This document shows positions 36,169-43,918 of a DNA stretch of 64,000 nt, in pieces; the first letter of the stretch is position 1; each line of letters begins with the position of its first letter. Source of the stretch: Sedimentisphaerales bacterium. GTDB taxonomy: Bacteria; Planctomycetota; Phycisphaerae; Sedimentisphaerales; SM23-30. The notes below the pieces were generated by a model. The model did no database searches, had not been told where the DNA came from, and saw only the letters and a list, made by a program, of their open reading frames with translations. Location of the stretch: the NCBI GenBank assembly GCA_028281535.1, contig JANQJS010000019.1, positions 186,001 to 250,000 on the forward strand, written 5' to 3'. The position numbers and the translations under genes were made by a program.

Positions 36169-37497
36169 TTAGTCGTTTTGCTTTACGACCAAATCATATT
36201 CATCTGTATCGATTACGTTAGCCTCGATATAATCGCCCAACTGTCCCTCAAAGTTTTCGATTAAGCAAACCGAGTCAATTTCCGGGGCCTGACCAAAAAA
36301 GCGTCCCGTGGCAAAGCCCGGCTCTCCGATATCATCGATGATGCATTCCAGTGATTGGCCGACACGTTTCCTGGCATTCTCAAAAGCGATTTCCTGCTGA
36401 AGCAGCATTAATCGTTCCCGCCGCTCATGTTTAACTTCTTCTGGGACTTGTTGATCCATATCATAGGCGGGTGTGCCTGGTTCATGTTGGTAGGTAAAAC
36501 AACCTAACGCATCAAACTGTGCCCATTTCACAAACTCAAGCAATTGTTCAAAATGTTCATCCGTTTCACCGGGAAAGCCTACAATACATGTCGTTCGTAA
36601 TGTCATATCTGGCATTGCTGCGCGAAATTTTTCAATGACTTGCGTGGTACGTTTCTGAGTATCACTGCGACGCATCGAGCGAAGTAGTGTATCGTTGATA
36701 TGTTGAATCGGCATGTCGACATAATTGACGATCTTTTCACTATCTGCAACGCAACTTATAAATTCATCATCGATACTTGCCGGATATAGATACATCACGC
36801 GAATCCAATCCAGTCCATCAATCTTTTCCAGTTCTTTCAACAGCTTTACTAGCCCATGCTTCATGCCCTGATCGATGCCATAGAAGATACTATCTTGAGC
36901 AATCAGCACTAATTCACGTGTGCCATACTCAACCAGTTCCCGAGCTTCATCCAGTAGCGTATTCATCGGACGACTAACAAATGATCCGCGAATGGATGGT
37001 ATCGTGCAGAAGGTACAATTTCGATTGCAGCCTTCACTAATACGCAAGTAGGCGTAATGCCCAGGCGTAATCAATAGACGACCTCGGTCATCATGCACAT
37101 TCACTTTTGGTTGATTCATATAAAGATATTGAGAATTATCTTTGGTGACTTCTTTTACAATTTTGGCAATATTATCCCGATCCCCTAATCCCATAATCGC
37201 ATCAATTCCAGCAACTTCTTTGCCTAGATCTGCCCCCATTCGCTGAGCTAAACATCCCGCGGCGATGACCTTCTTGACCTGTCCTTTTTCTTTCAGATCC
37301 ACTGCATAACGAATGGTCTCAATGGCTTCCTGTTTGGCTGATTCAATAAACCCACAGGTATTGATCACTACTACGTCGGCATTGTCCGTATCTGCACTAA
37401 TAAGCAGGCCTTCCTGGCCCATCAACGCAAGCATCCGCTCGCTATCCACCGTATTCTTCGGACACCCCAAAGAAACAAAACCAACAGAAACAGGCAT
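36169..37497 (-). CDS. rimO: ribosomal protein S12 methylthiotransferase RimO
   Basis: Radical SAM/iron-sulfur enzyme that adds a methylthio group to the conserved aspartate of ribosomal protein S12. The start is set at 37497 (MPVSVGFVSLGCPKNTVDSE), where CTGGAG gives a binding site and the family N-terminus begins; a 24-codon extension upstream is unsupported. The protein shows the N-terminal UPF0004 cysteines (GCPKN, NTCGFI, GCLAQR), the radical SAM cluster C-x3-C-x2-C in GCNRNCTFC, RMPL-like PMQHIND, and a C-terminal TRAM domain (about 375-440). Its upstream region shares the interval with the candidate small RNA. Confidence 0.95.
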   Translation of the reverse strand: MPVSVGFVSLGCPKNTVDSERMLALMGQEGLLISADTDNADVVVINTCGFIESAKQEAIETIRYAVDLKEKGQVKKVIAAGCLAQRMGADLGKEVAGIDAIMGLGDRDNIAKIVKEVTKDNSQYLYMNQPKVNVHDDRGRLLITPGHYAYLRISEGCNRNCTFCTIPSIRGSFVSRPMNTLLDEARELVEYGTRELVLIAQDSIFYGIDQGMKHGLVKLLKELEKIDGLDWIRVMYLYPASIDDEFISCVADSEKIVNYVDMPIQHINDTLLRSMRRSDTQKRTTQVIEKFRAAMPDMTLRTTCIVGFPGETDEHFEQLLEFVKWAQFDALGCFTYQHEPGTPAYDMDQQVPEEVKHERRERLMLLQQEIAFENARKRVGQSLECIIDDIGEPGFATGRFFGQAPEIDSVCLIENFEGQLGDYIEANVIDTDEYDLVVKQND

Positions 37498-37766
37498 ATA
37501 GAACTCCAGAATAACGCAAAAATTTACTAATTTAACAAACGAAGCATTATACCAAAAACCTATACCCAAAACAGCCTTTTTCTATAATCCTGATAGACCA
37601 GTAAACTCATTTCATAAAAGGTGATATGGAAAGGAGGGAGATGAAAAATCCTCAAATAATATAGATACTGTACGCCTCGTTTTGTAAAAAAATAATTTCC
37701 TGTCCTGAAAGAAACCGCTGAGGTGAAATCTAAAATCTATATCATTTGATTTTTTCAGCAACCCTA

Positions 37767-37795
37767 TTGACAAAAGAAAAGTTACTGATTATCTT
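37767..37795 (+). promoter_or_regulatory. sigma-70-type promoter of the candidate small RNA
   Basis: TTGACA (37767-37772), 17-base spacer, TATCTT (37790-37795): the same boxes and spacing as the metG promoter. Transcription should start near 37802. Confidence 0.6.
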
Positions 37796-37801
37796 AAATG
37801 T

Positions 37802-37877
37802 AGGAATGGGATAATTTCCCCACAGAAATTTAACCAGCTAGAGAGAGATTGTGGCTCTTTTTCTAGCTGGTTTTTTT
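37802..37877 (+). ncRNA. candidate small RNA of about 75 nt
   Basis: A promoter, a short interval, and a strong intrinsic terminator enclose about 75 bases with no start codon followed by a sensible frame. The terminator stem is AACCAGCTAGA (37832-37842) with TCTAGCTGGTT (37862-37872), 11 perfect pairs, extended by AGAG/CTCT inside, then seven T residues. A smaller 5' hairpin, GGGA-TAATT-TCCC, starts near 37808. No plus-strand gene lies upstream for this terminator to serve. Alternatively it is an attenuator in the leader of the PEP-CTERM gene at 37983. Confidence 0.6.
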
Positions 37878-37982
37878 ATGCCTAGATTTTATCTATTTTG
37901 ACAAAATAAGAAATTAGAGTGGTTCTGAATTGTGTGATCAGCTAATACCTCTCATCATCAAATTTTTTTCGAGGAGTCTAAA

Positions 37983-38534
37983 ATGAAAAAAGTCTTTATT
38001 TTAATGGTCGTTGTTTGTTTATCAAATCCAGCTTTTGCTCTTGTTGATATTTCCGTTAACAATAATCCCTATGTAGGACAAAGTGTCTTGCCAGGGGATT
38101 TTGTTGATATCTTATGGGCAGTTGATCCTGCAAATCAATTTTTATTTGGAGGCTATCAGGGAATTCAAGGGACCGTTTCTAATGTTACCAATATTGTCTT
38201 CCAGCCTAATATACCTGGTTATTTTATTAATAGTTGGTCTGGAGCTCCGGATGGTAACGGTGGATTTGCATTTTATGGAGATGCCATTTCTTTTCCAAAT
38301 CCGCCTGCTGGTACAGAGATTGTGTCATTCCAATTTCCGATTCCAAATTTACCCGTCAATACGCCAATTGTCTTTGATATCACTGCTGGAAATTTAGGTC
38401 AGTTAGGTTTTGCGTCAACAGGCCCTGGTGATAACGCACCTTACGCCGAATTTAATGTCATCCCCGAACCCATGACCATGAGCTTGCTAGGCTTAGGCGG
38501 TATGGTTGCAATGCGAAGAAGACACCTCTCTTGA
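37983..38534 (+). CDS. PEP-CTERM sorting domain protein (tandem copy 1)
   Basis: This 183-residue exported protein has a signal peptide (KVFILMVVVCLSNPAFA), an ectodomain opening DISVNNNPYVGQSVLPGDFVDI, and a PEP-CTERM end VIPEPMTMSLLGLGGMVAMRRR. The ectodomain resembles cohesin-like beta-sandwich folds (PGDFVDILW, FDITAGNLGQLGF), which is inference. GAGGAG lies 9-10 bases before the ATG. The next gene is a close paralogue 60 bases on. Exosortase would anchor it at the surface; the gene for it is elsewhere. Confidence 0.9.
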   Translation: MKKVFILMVVVCLSNPAFALVDISVNNNPYVGQSVLPGDFVDILWAVDPANQFLFGGYQGIQGTVSNVTNIVFQPNIPGYFINSWSGAPDGNGGFAFYGDAISFPNPPAGTEIVSFQFPIPNLPVNTPIVFDITAGNLGQLGFASTGPGDNAPYAEFNVIPEPMTMSLLGLGGMVAMRRRHLS

Positions 38535-38594
38535 TAAGATCGATAAACCTTTGCTTAAAAAATAATCAAAATCCATTTTCTAAGGAGTTAAATA

Positions 38595-39173
38595 ATGTCT
38601 AAACAATTATCTTTAATCGCTATTTTAGTATTAACATCTATCGCTTCAGCGGTACCACCACCCACGGCACTCTATGATGTGTCTGTGAATAATAATCCAT
38701 ATCAGGGACAAGATGTTATACCAGGTGATTTCGTTGAAATTACGTGGCGAGTGGATGAAGCCAACGAATTTACTTTTGGGCCCGCCTATCAAGGGGTTTA
38801 TGGAACGATATCAAATGTGACGAATGCTATCGTTCAACCTCATTATCCAGGACTAATTTTTACTGATTGGACTGGTGCACCTGATGGCAATGGTGGGTTT
38901 GAGTTTTTTGGTAATTCTGTTGCATTTCCATTACCGGCCGCTGGAACAGAAATAGTAACTATACAATTTCCGATTCCGATTTTGCCCGTTAATACGCCCA
39001 TTGTTTTTGATGTGGCATCCGGGAATTTAGGTCAATTGGGTTTTGCGTCAACTGGTCCTGGTGATAATGCACCTTACGCAGAATTCAATGTCATACCAGA
39101 ACCCATGACAATGAGTCTCTTAGGCTTGGGTGGTATCGCAATTATTCGTCGAAAAAACTATTGTAAAGTGTAG
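38595..39173 (+). CDS. PEP-CTERM sorting domain protein (tandem copy 2)
   Basis: This 192-residue paralogue of the preceding gene shares DVSVNNNPYQGQDVIPGDFVEI, the QGVYGTISNVTNAIVQP stretch and a virtually identical C-terminal 45 residues (FASTGPGDNAPYAEFNVIPEPMTMSLLGLGG). A recent tandem duplication is likely, with the N-terminal half diverging faster. It has a signal peptide and the same PEP-CTERM anchor. AAGGAG is 8 bases before the ATG. No terminator is seen before the biosynthetic operon. Confidence 0.9.
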   Translation: MSKQLSLIAILVLTSIASAVPPPTALYDVSVNNNPYQGQDVIPGDFVEITWRVDEANEFTFGPAYQGVYGTISNVTNAIVQPHYPGLIFTDWTGAPDGNGGFEFFGNSVAFPLPAAGTEIVTIQFPIPILPVNTPIVFDVASGNLGQLGFASTGPGDNAPYAEFNVIPEPMTMSLLGLGGIAIIRRKNYCKV

Positions 39174-39383
39174 AGCTAGTCAAAAACTGCGGATGGTGGA
39201 TTGCTCCAGCACTAACTAACCATCAAAGATCTGATTATCAGACTAAAATAATAGAATTTTACATGCATGAAATGTACATACCTATACATTCTATGAAGAC
39301 ATTAGAAGATGCCTCCATATAGTAACTGATTGTAATATATTGTAAGTCTTTTTATTAAGAAAGCTTAGGGTTTCTTCTTACCT

Positions 39384-39412
39384 TTGGCATTCTAGTTGCT
39401 ATAGTGTAAAAT
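39384..39412 (+). promoter_or_regulatory. overlapping sigma-54-like and sigma-70-like promoters of the biosynthetic operon
   Basis: TGGCAT (39385-39390), 5 bases, TTGCT (39396-39400): a -24/-12 element with exact GG-to-GC spacing and one mismatch. The same stretch also offers TTGGCA (39384-39389), 17 bases, TAAAAT (39407-39412). A hairpin AAGAAAGC/GGTTTCTT lies just upstream. Transcription would start near 39410 (sigma-54) or 39419 (sigma-70). Confidence 0.55.
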
Positions 39413-39451
39413 AATGAATAAATTTTGGTCATAATCAGGGTAATTAGTAAA

Positions 39452-41137
39452 ATGCGTTTTCATTGGCTCTTAAATACACTGTTCAAACGGTCATGTTTAC
39501 CGAAAGCACGCCAATTTGATCGGGCACTAAAAAACATTGAAGTGACACAATCGAAGATCCTTCTAAACATGATCAAAAGTAATTGTGGCACTGAATTTGG
39601 CGCGAAACATAAGTTTGCTTCGATCAATTCATATCAAGATTTTCAGAACAATGTACCTCTTATGAGCTATGAGGACTACGGTCCTATGATCGATAACATC
39701 ATGGCGGGAACGCAAAATGTCTTAACCTGTCAACCGATTCATATGCTGGAACCCACAAGTGGTTCGACTGCCTCAACCAAATATATTCCCTATACAACGA
39801 CACTCAAACAGGAATTCCAAAAGGGGATCATGCCCTGGCTGTATGAGATGTATTCAAATTACCCGAAAATTTTGTCGGGAACGAGCTATTGGTCGATCAC
39901 GCCAATCTATAAACCTGAATCGGAACCATCCAGCCAAGTGCCAATTGGATTTGGTAATGATGGCAGTTATTTTAATCGAGGGCAGCGGTACTGTATTCAA
40001 AAATTATCTCCCGTGCCTTTTGACGTTTGTCGAATAACTGATATCGAATCGTTTCGATATATCACACTGCTATTTCTGGTCAAAGATAAACATCTCACCT
40101 TTCTCTCTATTTGGAACCCAACATTTTTAAATTTACTATTGGAGCCATTAAAATACTGGATGCCTCAAATCATAGATGATATTGAATTTGGCACAATAAC
40201 ACCACCTGGGCAGTGTGACGATCAGCTCATGACAATGATCAATAGCTATCATAGAAAAGATATAAAACGTGCCAATGAGTTAAGAGTGTTGAATAAGCAT
40301 GGCATTATATACGAAACCATTTGGCCAAAACTATCCTACATTAGTTGCTGGGCAGATGGTCATGCAAAAGAATATCTCAAAGATATTGCTAAACTTTTTC
40401 CAAAGTGCCAAATACTTCCCAAAGGACTCATTGCTACGGAATGTTTTGTGACGTTTCCGTTATCACAAAAAGGCAATCAACATATATTAGCAATAAATTC
40501 ACACTTTTATGAATTTTTGGAATATCCACAGGGTGAAAACATCAAGCTCGCACATCAATTGGAAGCAGGCAAACACTATACGATCATTGTGACCACAAGT
40601 GGCGGATTGTACAGGTATAAGATGGATGATATTGTCGAGGTCATAGGCTTTTATAAGAAAGCGCCATTATTGAAGTTTCTGGGTCGCTCAGAAAAAGTGT
40701 CCGATTGGTTTGGTGAAAAACTCAACGAAAAACATGTCGATCAAATTTTGACCCATGTCTTTGAATTGCATGCCATCATCCCTGAATTTTATATGCTCTC
40801 GCCAGAAAGAGAGTCAGATAGGGTTGGCTACGTGCTTTATTTGCAATGTTCGCAAGAGCATAACACCACTGATCAAGCTGATATTCAAAAATGTGTCATT
40901 GAGATTGAAAATCAACTTTGTAGTAACTATCATTATAGATATTGTCGAGAACTCGGTCAGTTAGCACCATTAAGATTATTTCTTATTGATGAAAATAAAA
41001 TGCCCGCCAGCGCGACAACGGTTTATTTGCAAGCCTGTCAGGGCCATGGCCACAAACTGGGCGACATTAAACCATCGGTGCTCAATAGTCATGATGGTTG
41101 GGCAAAAAAATTTAAAGGATCATTTGTAACCCATTAG
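39452..41137 (+). CDS. GH3-family acyl-amide synthetase
   Basis: The GH3 (auxin-responsive) fold belongs to the adenylate-forming ligases, which activate a carboxylic acid with ATP and join it to an amine, usually an amino acid. About 560 residues. Landmarks: the P-loop-like LEPTSGSTASTKYIPYT (about 100-116), the LEAGKHYTIIVTTSGGLYRYKMDDIVEV region (about 365-395), GRSEKVSDWFGEKLNE, all in family order. The start at 39452 (MRFHWLLN) is preferred over an in-frame TTG 9 codons upstream; AGGGTAA precedes it. First gene of the operon, 12 bases before the first radical SAM gene. Acid and amine substrates are unknown; a fatty acyl substrate is inferred from the desaturase downstream. Confidence 0.85.
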   Translation: MRFHWLLNTLFKRSCLPKARQFDRALKNIEVTQSKILLNMIKSNCGTEFGAKHKFASINSYQDFQNNVPLMSYEDYGPMIDNIMAGTQNVLTCQPIHMLEPTSGSTASTKYIPYTTTLKQEFQKGIMPWLYEMYSNYPKILSGTSYWSITPIYKPESEPSSQVPIGFGNDGSYFNRGQRYCIQKLSPVPFDVCRITDIESFRYITLLFLVKDKHLTFLSIWNPTFLNLLLEPLKYWMPQIIDDIEFGTITPPGQCDDQLMTMINSYHRKDIKRANELRVLNKHGIIYETIWPKLSYISCWADGHAKEYLKDIAKLFPKCQILPKGLIATECFVTFPLSQKGNQHILAINSHFYEFLEYPQGENIKLAHQLEAGKHYTIIVTTSGGLYRYKMDDIVEVIGFYKKAPLLKFLGRSEKVSDWFGEKLNEKHVDQILTHVFELHAIIPEFYMLSPERESDRVGYVLYLQCSQEHNTTDQADIQKCVIEIENQLCSNYHYRYCRELGQLAPLRLFLIDENKMPASATTVYLQACQGHGHKLGDIKPSVLNSHDGWAKKFKGSFVTH

Positions 41138-41149
41138 GAACTTGGTTCA

Positions 41150-42544
41150 ATGAAAATAGTACTTATCTCTCCCAGCGGCATTATGTATCGTAAAAAAGAT
41201 GGTATCTTTCCGCGGGCCCTGCGGTATGCCCCATTAACCTTAACCACATTGGCATCCTTAGTGCCTCAAGAGCTCAATGCGCAGATAACCTTAATTGATG
41301 AAGGTGTAGAACATTTCGATCCAAATATCGAAGCTAATCTTGTGGGGATTTCTGCCATAACCGGCACTTCAAACCGTGCCTATGCCATCGCTCGTCATTT
41401 TCGACATAGAGGTATTCCAGTGGTTATGGGTGGCGTACATACCACGCTGATGCCTCAGGAAGCGAAGCTGTATGCTGATTCTGTTGTTACCGGGCTCGCC
41501 TACGAATCCTGGCCTCGCTGTCTCAATGATTTCAATCAGGGAAATTTACAACCCTTCTATTCGCAGCAGCCCAATATCTCTCTTGAAGGATTACCCTTTC
41601 CAAGAAAAGATCTCTTAAAGAAATTTTCCTATTTATCTAATGGCTCAACCCAGGCCACTTTTGGTTGTCCCTATCGTTGTGATTTTTGCGCTGTCGTCGC
41701 GACCCAGAAATCATACCTTCGCAGACCTGCTCATGAGATGATCGATGAGATCCGTCGCATCAAAAGTAAATTCATTGTTTTCGTTGACCCAAGCCCGATG
41801 GAAGATCGTGATTATGCCATGCAACTCTACCGTGAAATGATCCCCCTTAAAAAACAATGGGGTGGTCTTTCAACGGTTAAGGCCGCCGATGATGATGAGC
41901 TTATGGACCTGGTGGCCAAAAGTGGTTGTAAAGGTTTATTGCTGGGCTTTGAATCGGTTACTCAGGAAAGTGCCAATCAAATCAACAAGCGTTTTAATAA
42001 AGTAGAGATCTATAAAGACGTTGTCAGAAGGCTTCATGATCGGGGCATCGCTATCAATGGCACGTTTATGTTTGGCATGGACAGCGATACCGAAGATTCA
42101 TTCAAACAAACCGTCGATTTTGTCAATGAGGCAAAAATCGATCTGCCGCGTTATGCGATTTATACGCCTTTTCCCGGAACGCCCATTTATCAACGGCTCG
42201 AAAAAGAGGGACGCATTCTAACCAAAAACTGGACGCTTTATGATGGCCAGCATGTCGTTTACCAGCCCAAATGCATGACCGCTGAGCGACTCCGCGAAGG
42301 CCATCTATGGGCTTGGAAAAATACTTATGCCGTCAAATCGATTCTTAATCGTATTTCAGATGTCAGTGGGTTCCCAATGATTCCCTTTATCACCAACTTA
42401 GGCTATCGTTACTATGCCAATCGGTTAAAAAATTTCCCTGACGACATCATGGTGCAACTTAACACGCAATGGAATGATTCTTTAAATCATTCAAGCGATC
42501 TTAATTTGGCAAAGCATCAAAGTACAATCGGAGCATGCGGGTAA
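41150..42544 (+). CDS. B12-binding-type radical SAM enzyme (paralogue 1)
   Basis: This 464-residue protein has an N-terminal cobalamin-binding-like Rossmann domain (about 1-140; LVGISAITGTSNRAYAIARHF, VVMGGVHTTLMP). The radical SAM domain carries Cys173, Cys177 and Cys180 in FGCPYRCDFC, the GLLLGFESV strand and FMFGMDSDTEDSF. Enzymes of this class methylate unactivated carbons or rearrange lipid and natural-product skeletons. The C-terminus (PKCMTAERLREGHLWAWKNTYAVKSI) recalls the tail of many such proteins. It lacks a DxHxxG motif, as usual for the class. Followed by two further paralogues with 1-base overlap; the three may act in sequence. Confidence 0.88.
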   Translation: MKIVLISPSGIMYRKKDGIFPRALRYAPLTLTTLASLVPQELNAQITLIDEGVEHFDPNIEANLVGISAITGTSNRAYAIARHFRHRGIPVVMGGVHTTLMPQEAKLYADSVVTGLAYESWPRCLNDFNQGNLQPFYSQQPNISLEGLPFPRKDLLKKFSYLSNGSTQATFGCPYRCDFCAVVATQKSYLRRPAHEMIDEIRRIKSKFIVFVDPSPMEDRDYAMQLYREMIPLKKQWGGLSTVKAADDDELMDLVAKSGCKGLLLGFESVTQESANQINKRFNKVEIYKDVVRRLHDRGIAINGTFMFGMDSDTEDSFKQTVDFVNEAKIDLPRYAIYTPFPGTPIYQRLEKEGRILTKNWTLYDGQHVVYQPKCMTAERLREGHLWAWKNTYAVKSILNRISDVSGFPMIPFITNLGYRYYANRLKNFPDDIMVQLNTQWNDSLNHSSDLNLAKHQSTIGACG

Positions 42545-43917
42545 TGAAAGTCTTATTAATACAACCTGCGATGGGGCATCTGAAGGGAAAAAAACTCAAA
42601 CGGCCCTGGACATTAGAACCGCTGGCAATCGCCACTCTGGCAGGATTAACACCGCCTGATGTTCAGCTGGAATTTTATGATGATCGCATTGAAGAGATCC
42701 AATATGATCCCTCCGTGGATTTAGTCGGTATTAGTGTTGAAACATCAACCGCACTGCGTTCTTACGAAATCGCCAAAAAATTCAGACAATTAAATATCCC
42801 TGTTGTCATGGGAGGTGTGCATCCAACGCTCATGCCGGATGAAGTGTCAAATCATGCCGATGCTATCGTTATGGGGCAGGCCGAACAAGTCTGGGAGACG
42901 ATTTTAGAAGATGCCGCGAAGAAAAAATTAAAAAAAAAATATCAGAAGCAAAATCCCTCTCTCGATAAAATTAAAATCGACCGAGCCATCTTTGAAGGGA
43001 AAAAATATCTTCCCGTACAGCTCATTGAATTTGGCCGAGGTTGTCCCTATCGATGCGAATTTTGTGATATTCCCGTTTATTACGATGGACGATATGACAT
43101 TCGTCCCATTGACCATATCGTTTCCGAAATCAAACAATCCAACCGACAATTTTTCTTAATCGTGGATGATAATCTAGGCGTTAATCCGAAGAGATTAGAA
43201 GAGTTTTGCCATGCGATTAAGCCTTTAAATATCAGCTGGGTCAGCCAGACAAGCATCCATCTGGCTAAAAATAAGCGATTGCTTGAGTTAGTCTCACAAA
43301 GTGGATGCAAGGGCTTTCTGATAGGGTTTGAATCCATTTCGCCTGAAAACTTATCGCAGATGAATAAGACCTTTAACCTGACATTTTCATTCGAAGAGGC
43401 CTTGAAACGATTCAATGATCACAATCTAAGAATTTTAGCCTCCTTTATTGTCGGATACGATCATGATACCCCCGAATCGATTGAGCAACTGGTCAATTTT
43501 GCCATTAAAAACAAAGTGTTCCTGGCCAACTTTAATCCACTGATTCCTGTTCCCAATACGCAATTATACAATCGCCTGAAACAGGAAAATAGACTCGTTA
43601 ACGACAAATGGTGGTTAGATTATAATTACACCTATAGTGATTATGTCTATACCCCCAAACAGTTAACTGCCCAGCAAATGGCTGACGAATGCATAAGGGC
43701 CAAAGAAAAATTTTATCAGGTGAATTCTATTGTTCGTCGAGCGATGGGATCAAAAACGAATATGAGAAATTTGAAGTCCTTCATGATGTATTTGTTTTTC
43801 AATTTTATGTCACGCAAGGAGATTAAATTAAAAATTCACTCTTCATTGGGCTTAAAAAAATCAATGAATGTCGTCAATCAACATCTCTCAGGAGAGATGC
43901 GGTTACAAGAAAGCTAA
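42544..43917 (+). CDS. B12-binding-type radical SAM enzyme (paralogue 2)
   Basis: Start at 42544, in a TAATG overlap with the previous stop; an upstream in-frame ATG (42535) would overlap by 10. The 457-residue protein has the same layout: LVGISVETSTALRSYEIAKKF and VVMGGVHPTLMPDEV in the B12-like domain, radical SAM cysteines 167, 171 and 174 in GRGCPYRCEFC, FLIVDDNLG, FLIGFESISP and FIVGYDHDTPES. It is closer to paralogue 3 than to 1 (shared YDDRIEEIxYD, DKWWLxY). Its tail is long (about 60 residues, basic). Substrate unknown. Confidence 0.88.
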   Translation: MKVLLIQPAMGHLKGKKLKRPWTLEPLAIATLAGLTPPDVQLEFYDDRIEEIQYDPSVDLVGISVETSTALRSYEIAKKFRQLNIPVVMGGVHPTLMPDEVSNHADAIVMGQAEQVWETILEDAAKKKLKKKYQKQNPSLDKIKIDRAIFEGKKYLPVQLIEFGRGCPYRCEFCDIPVYYDGRYDIRPIDHIVSEIKQSNRQFFLIVDDNLGVNPKRLEEFCHAIKPLNISWVSQTSIHLAKNKRLLELVSQSGCKGFLIGFESISPENLSQMNKTFNLTFSFEEALKRFNDHNLRILASFIVGYDHDTPESIEQLVNFAIKNKVFLANFNPLIPVPNTQLYNRLKQENRLVNDKWWLDYNYTYSDYVYTPKQLTAQQMADECIRAKEKFYQVNSIVRRAMGSKTNMRNLKSFMMYLFFNFMSRKEIKLKIHSSLGLKKSMNVVNQHLSGEMRLQES

Positions 43918-43918
43918 G

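Larger units (their letters stand above)
37498..37982. other. 485-bp intergenic region between rimO and PEP-CTERM genes
   Basis: It holds the rimO upstream region, the promoter and hairpin of the candidate small RNA (37767-37877), and the leader of the first PEP-CTERM gene. A strong Shine-Dalgarno followed by a 7-codon frame at 37641-37664 is noted but not called. Confidence 0.5.

Noticed and set aside
37641-37664. AAGGAGGGAG followed by ATG and seven codons
   Set aside because: Spacing between Shine-Dalgarno and ATG is too short and the frame too small to support a gene.
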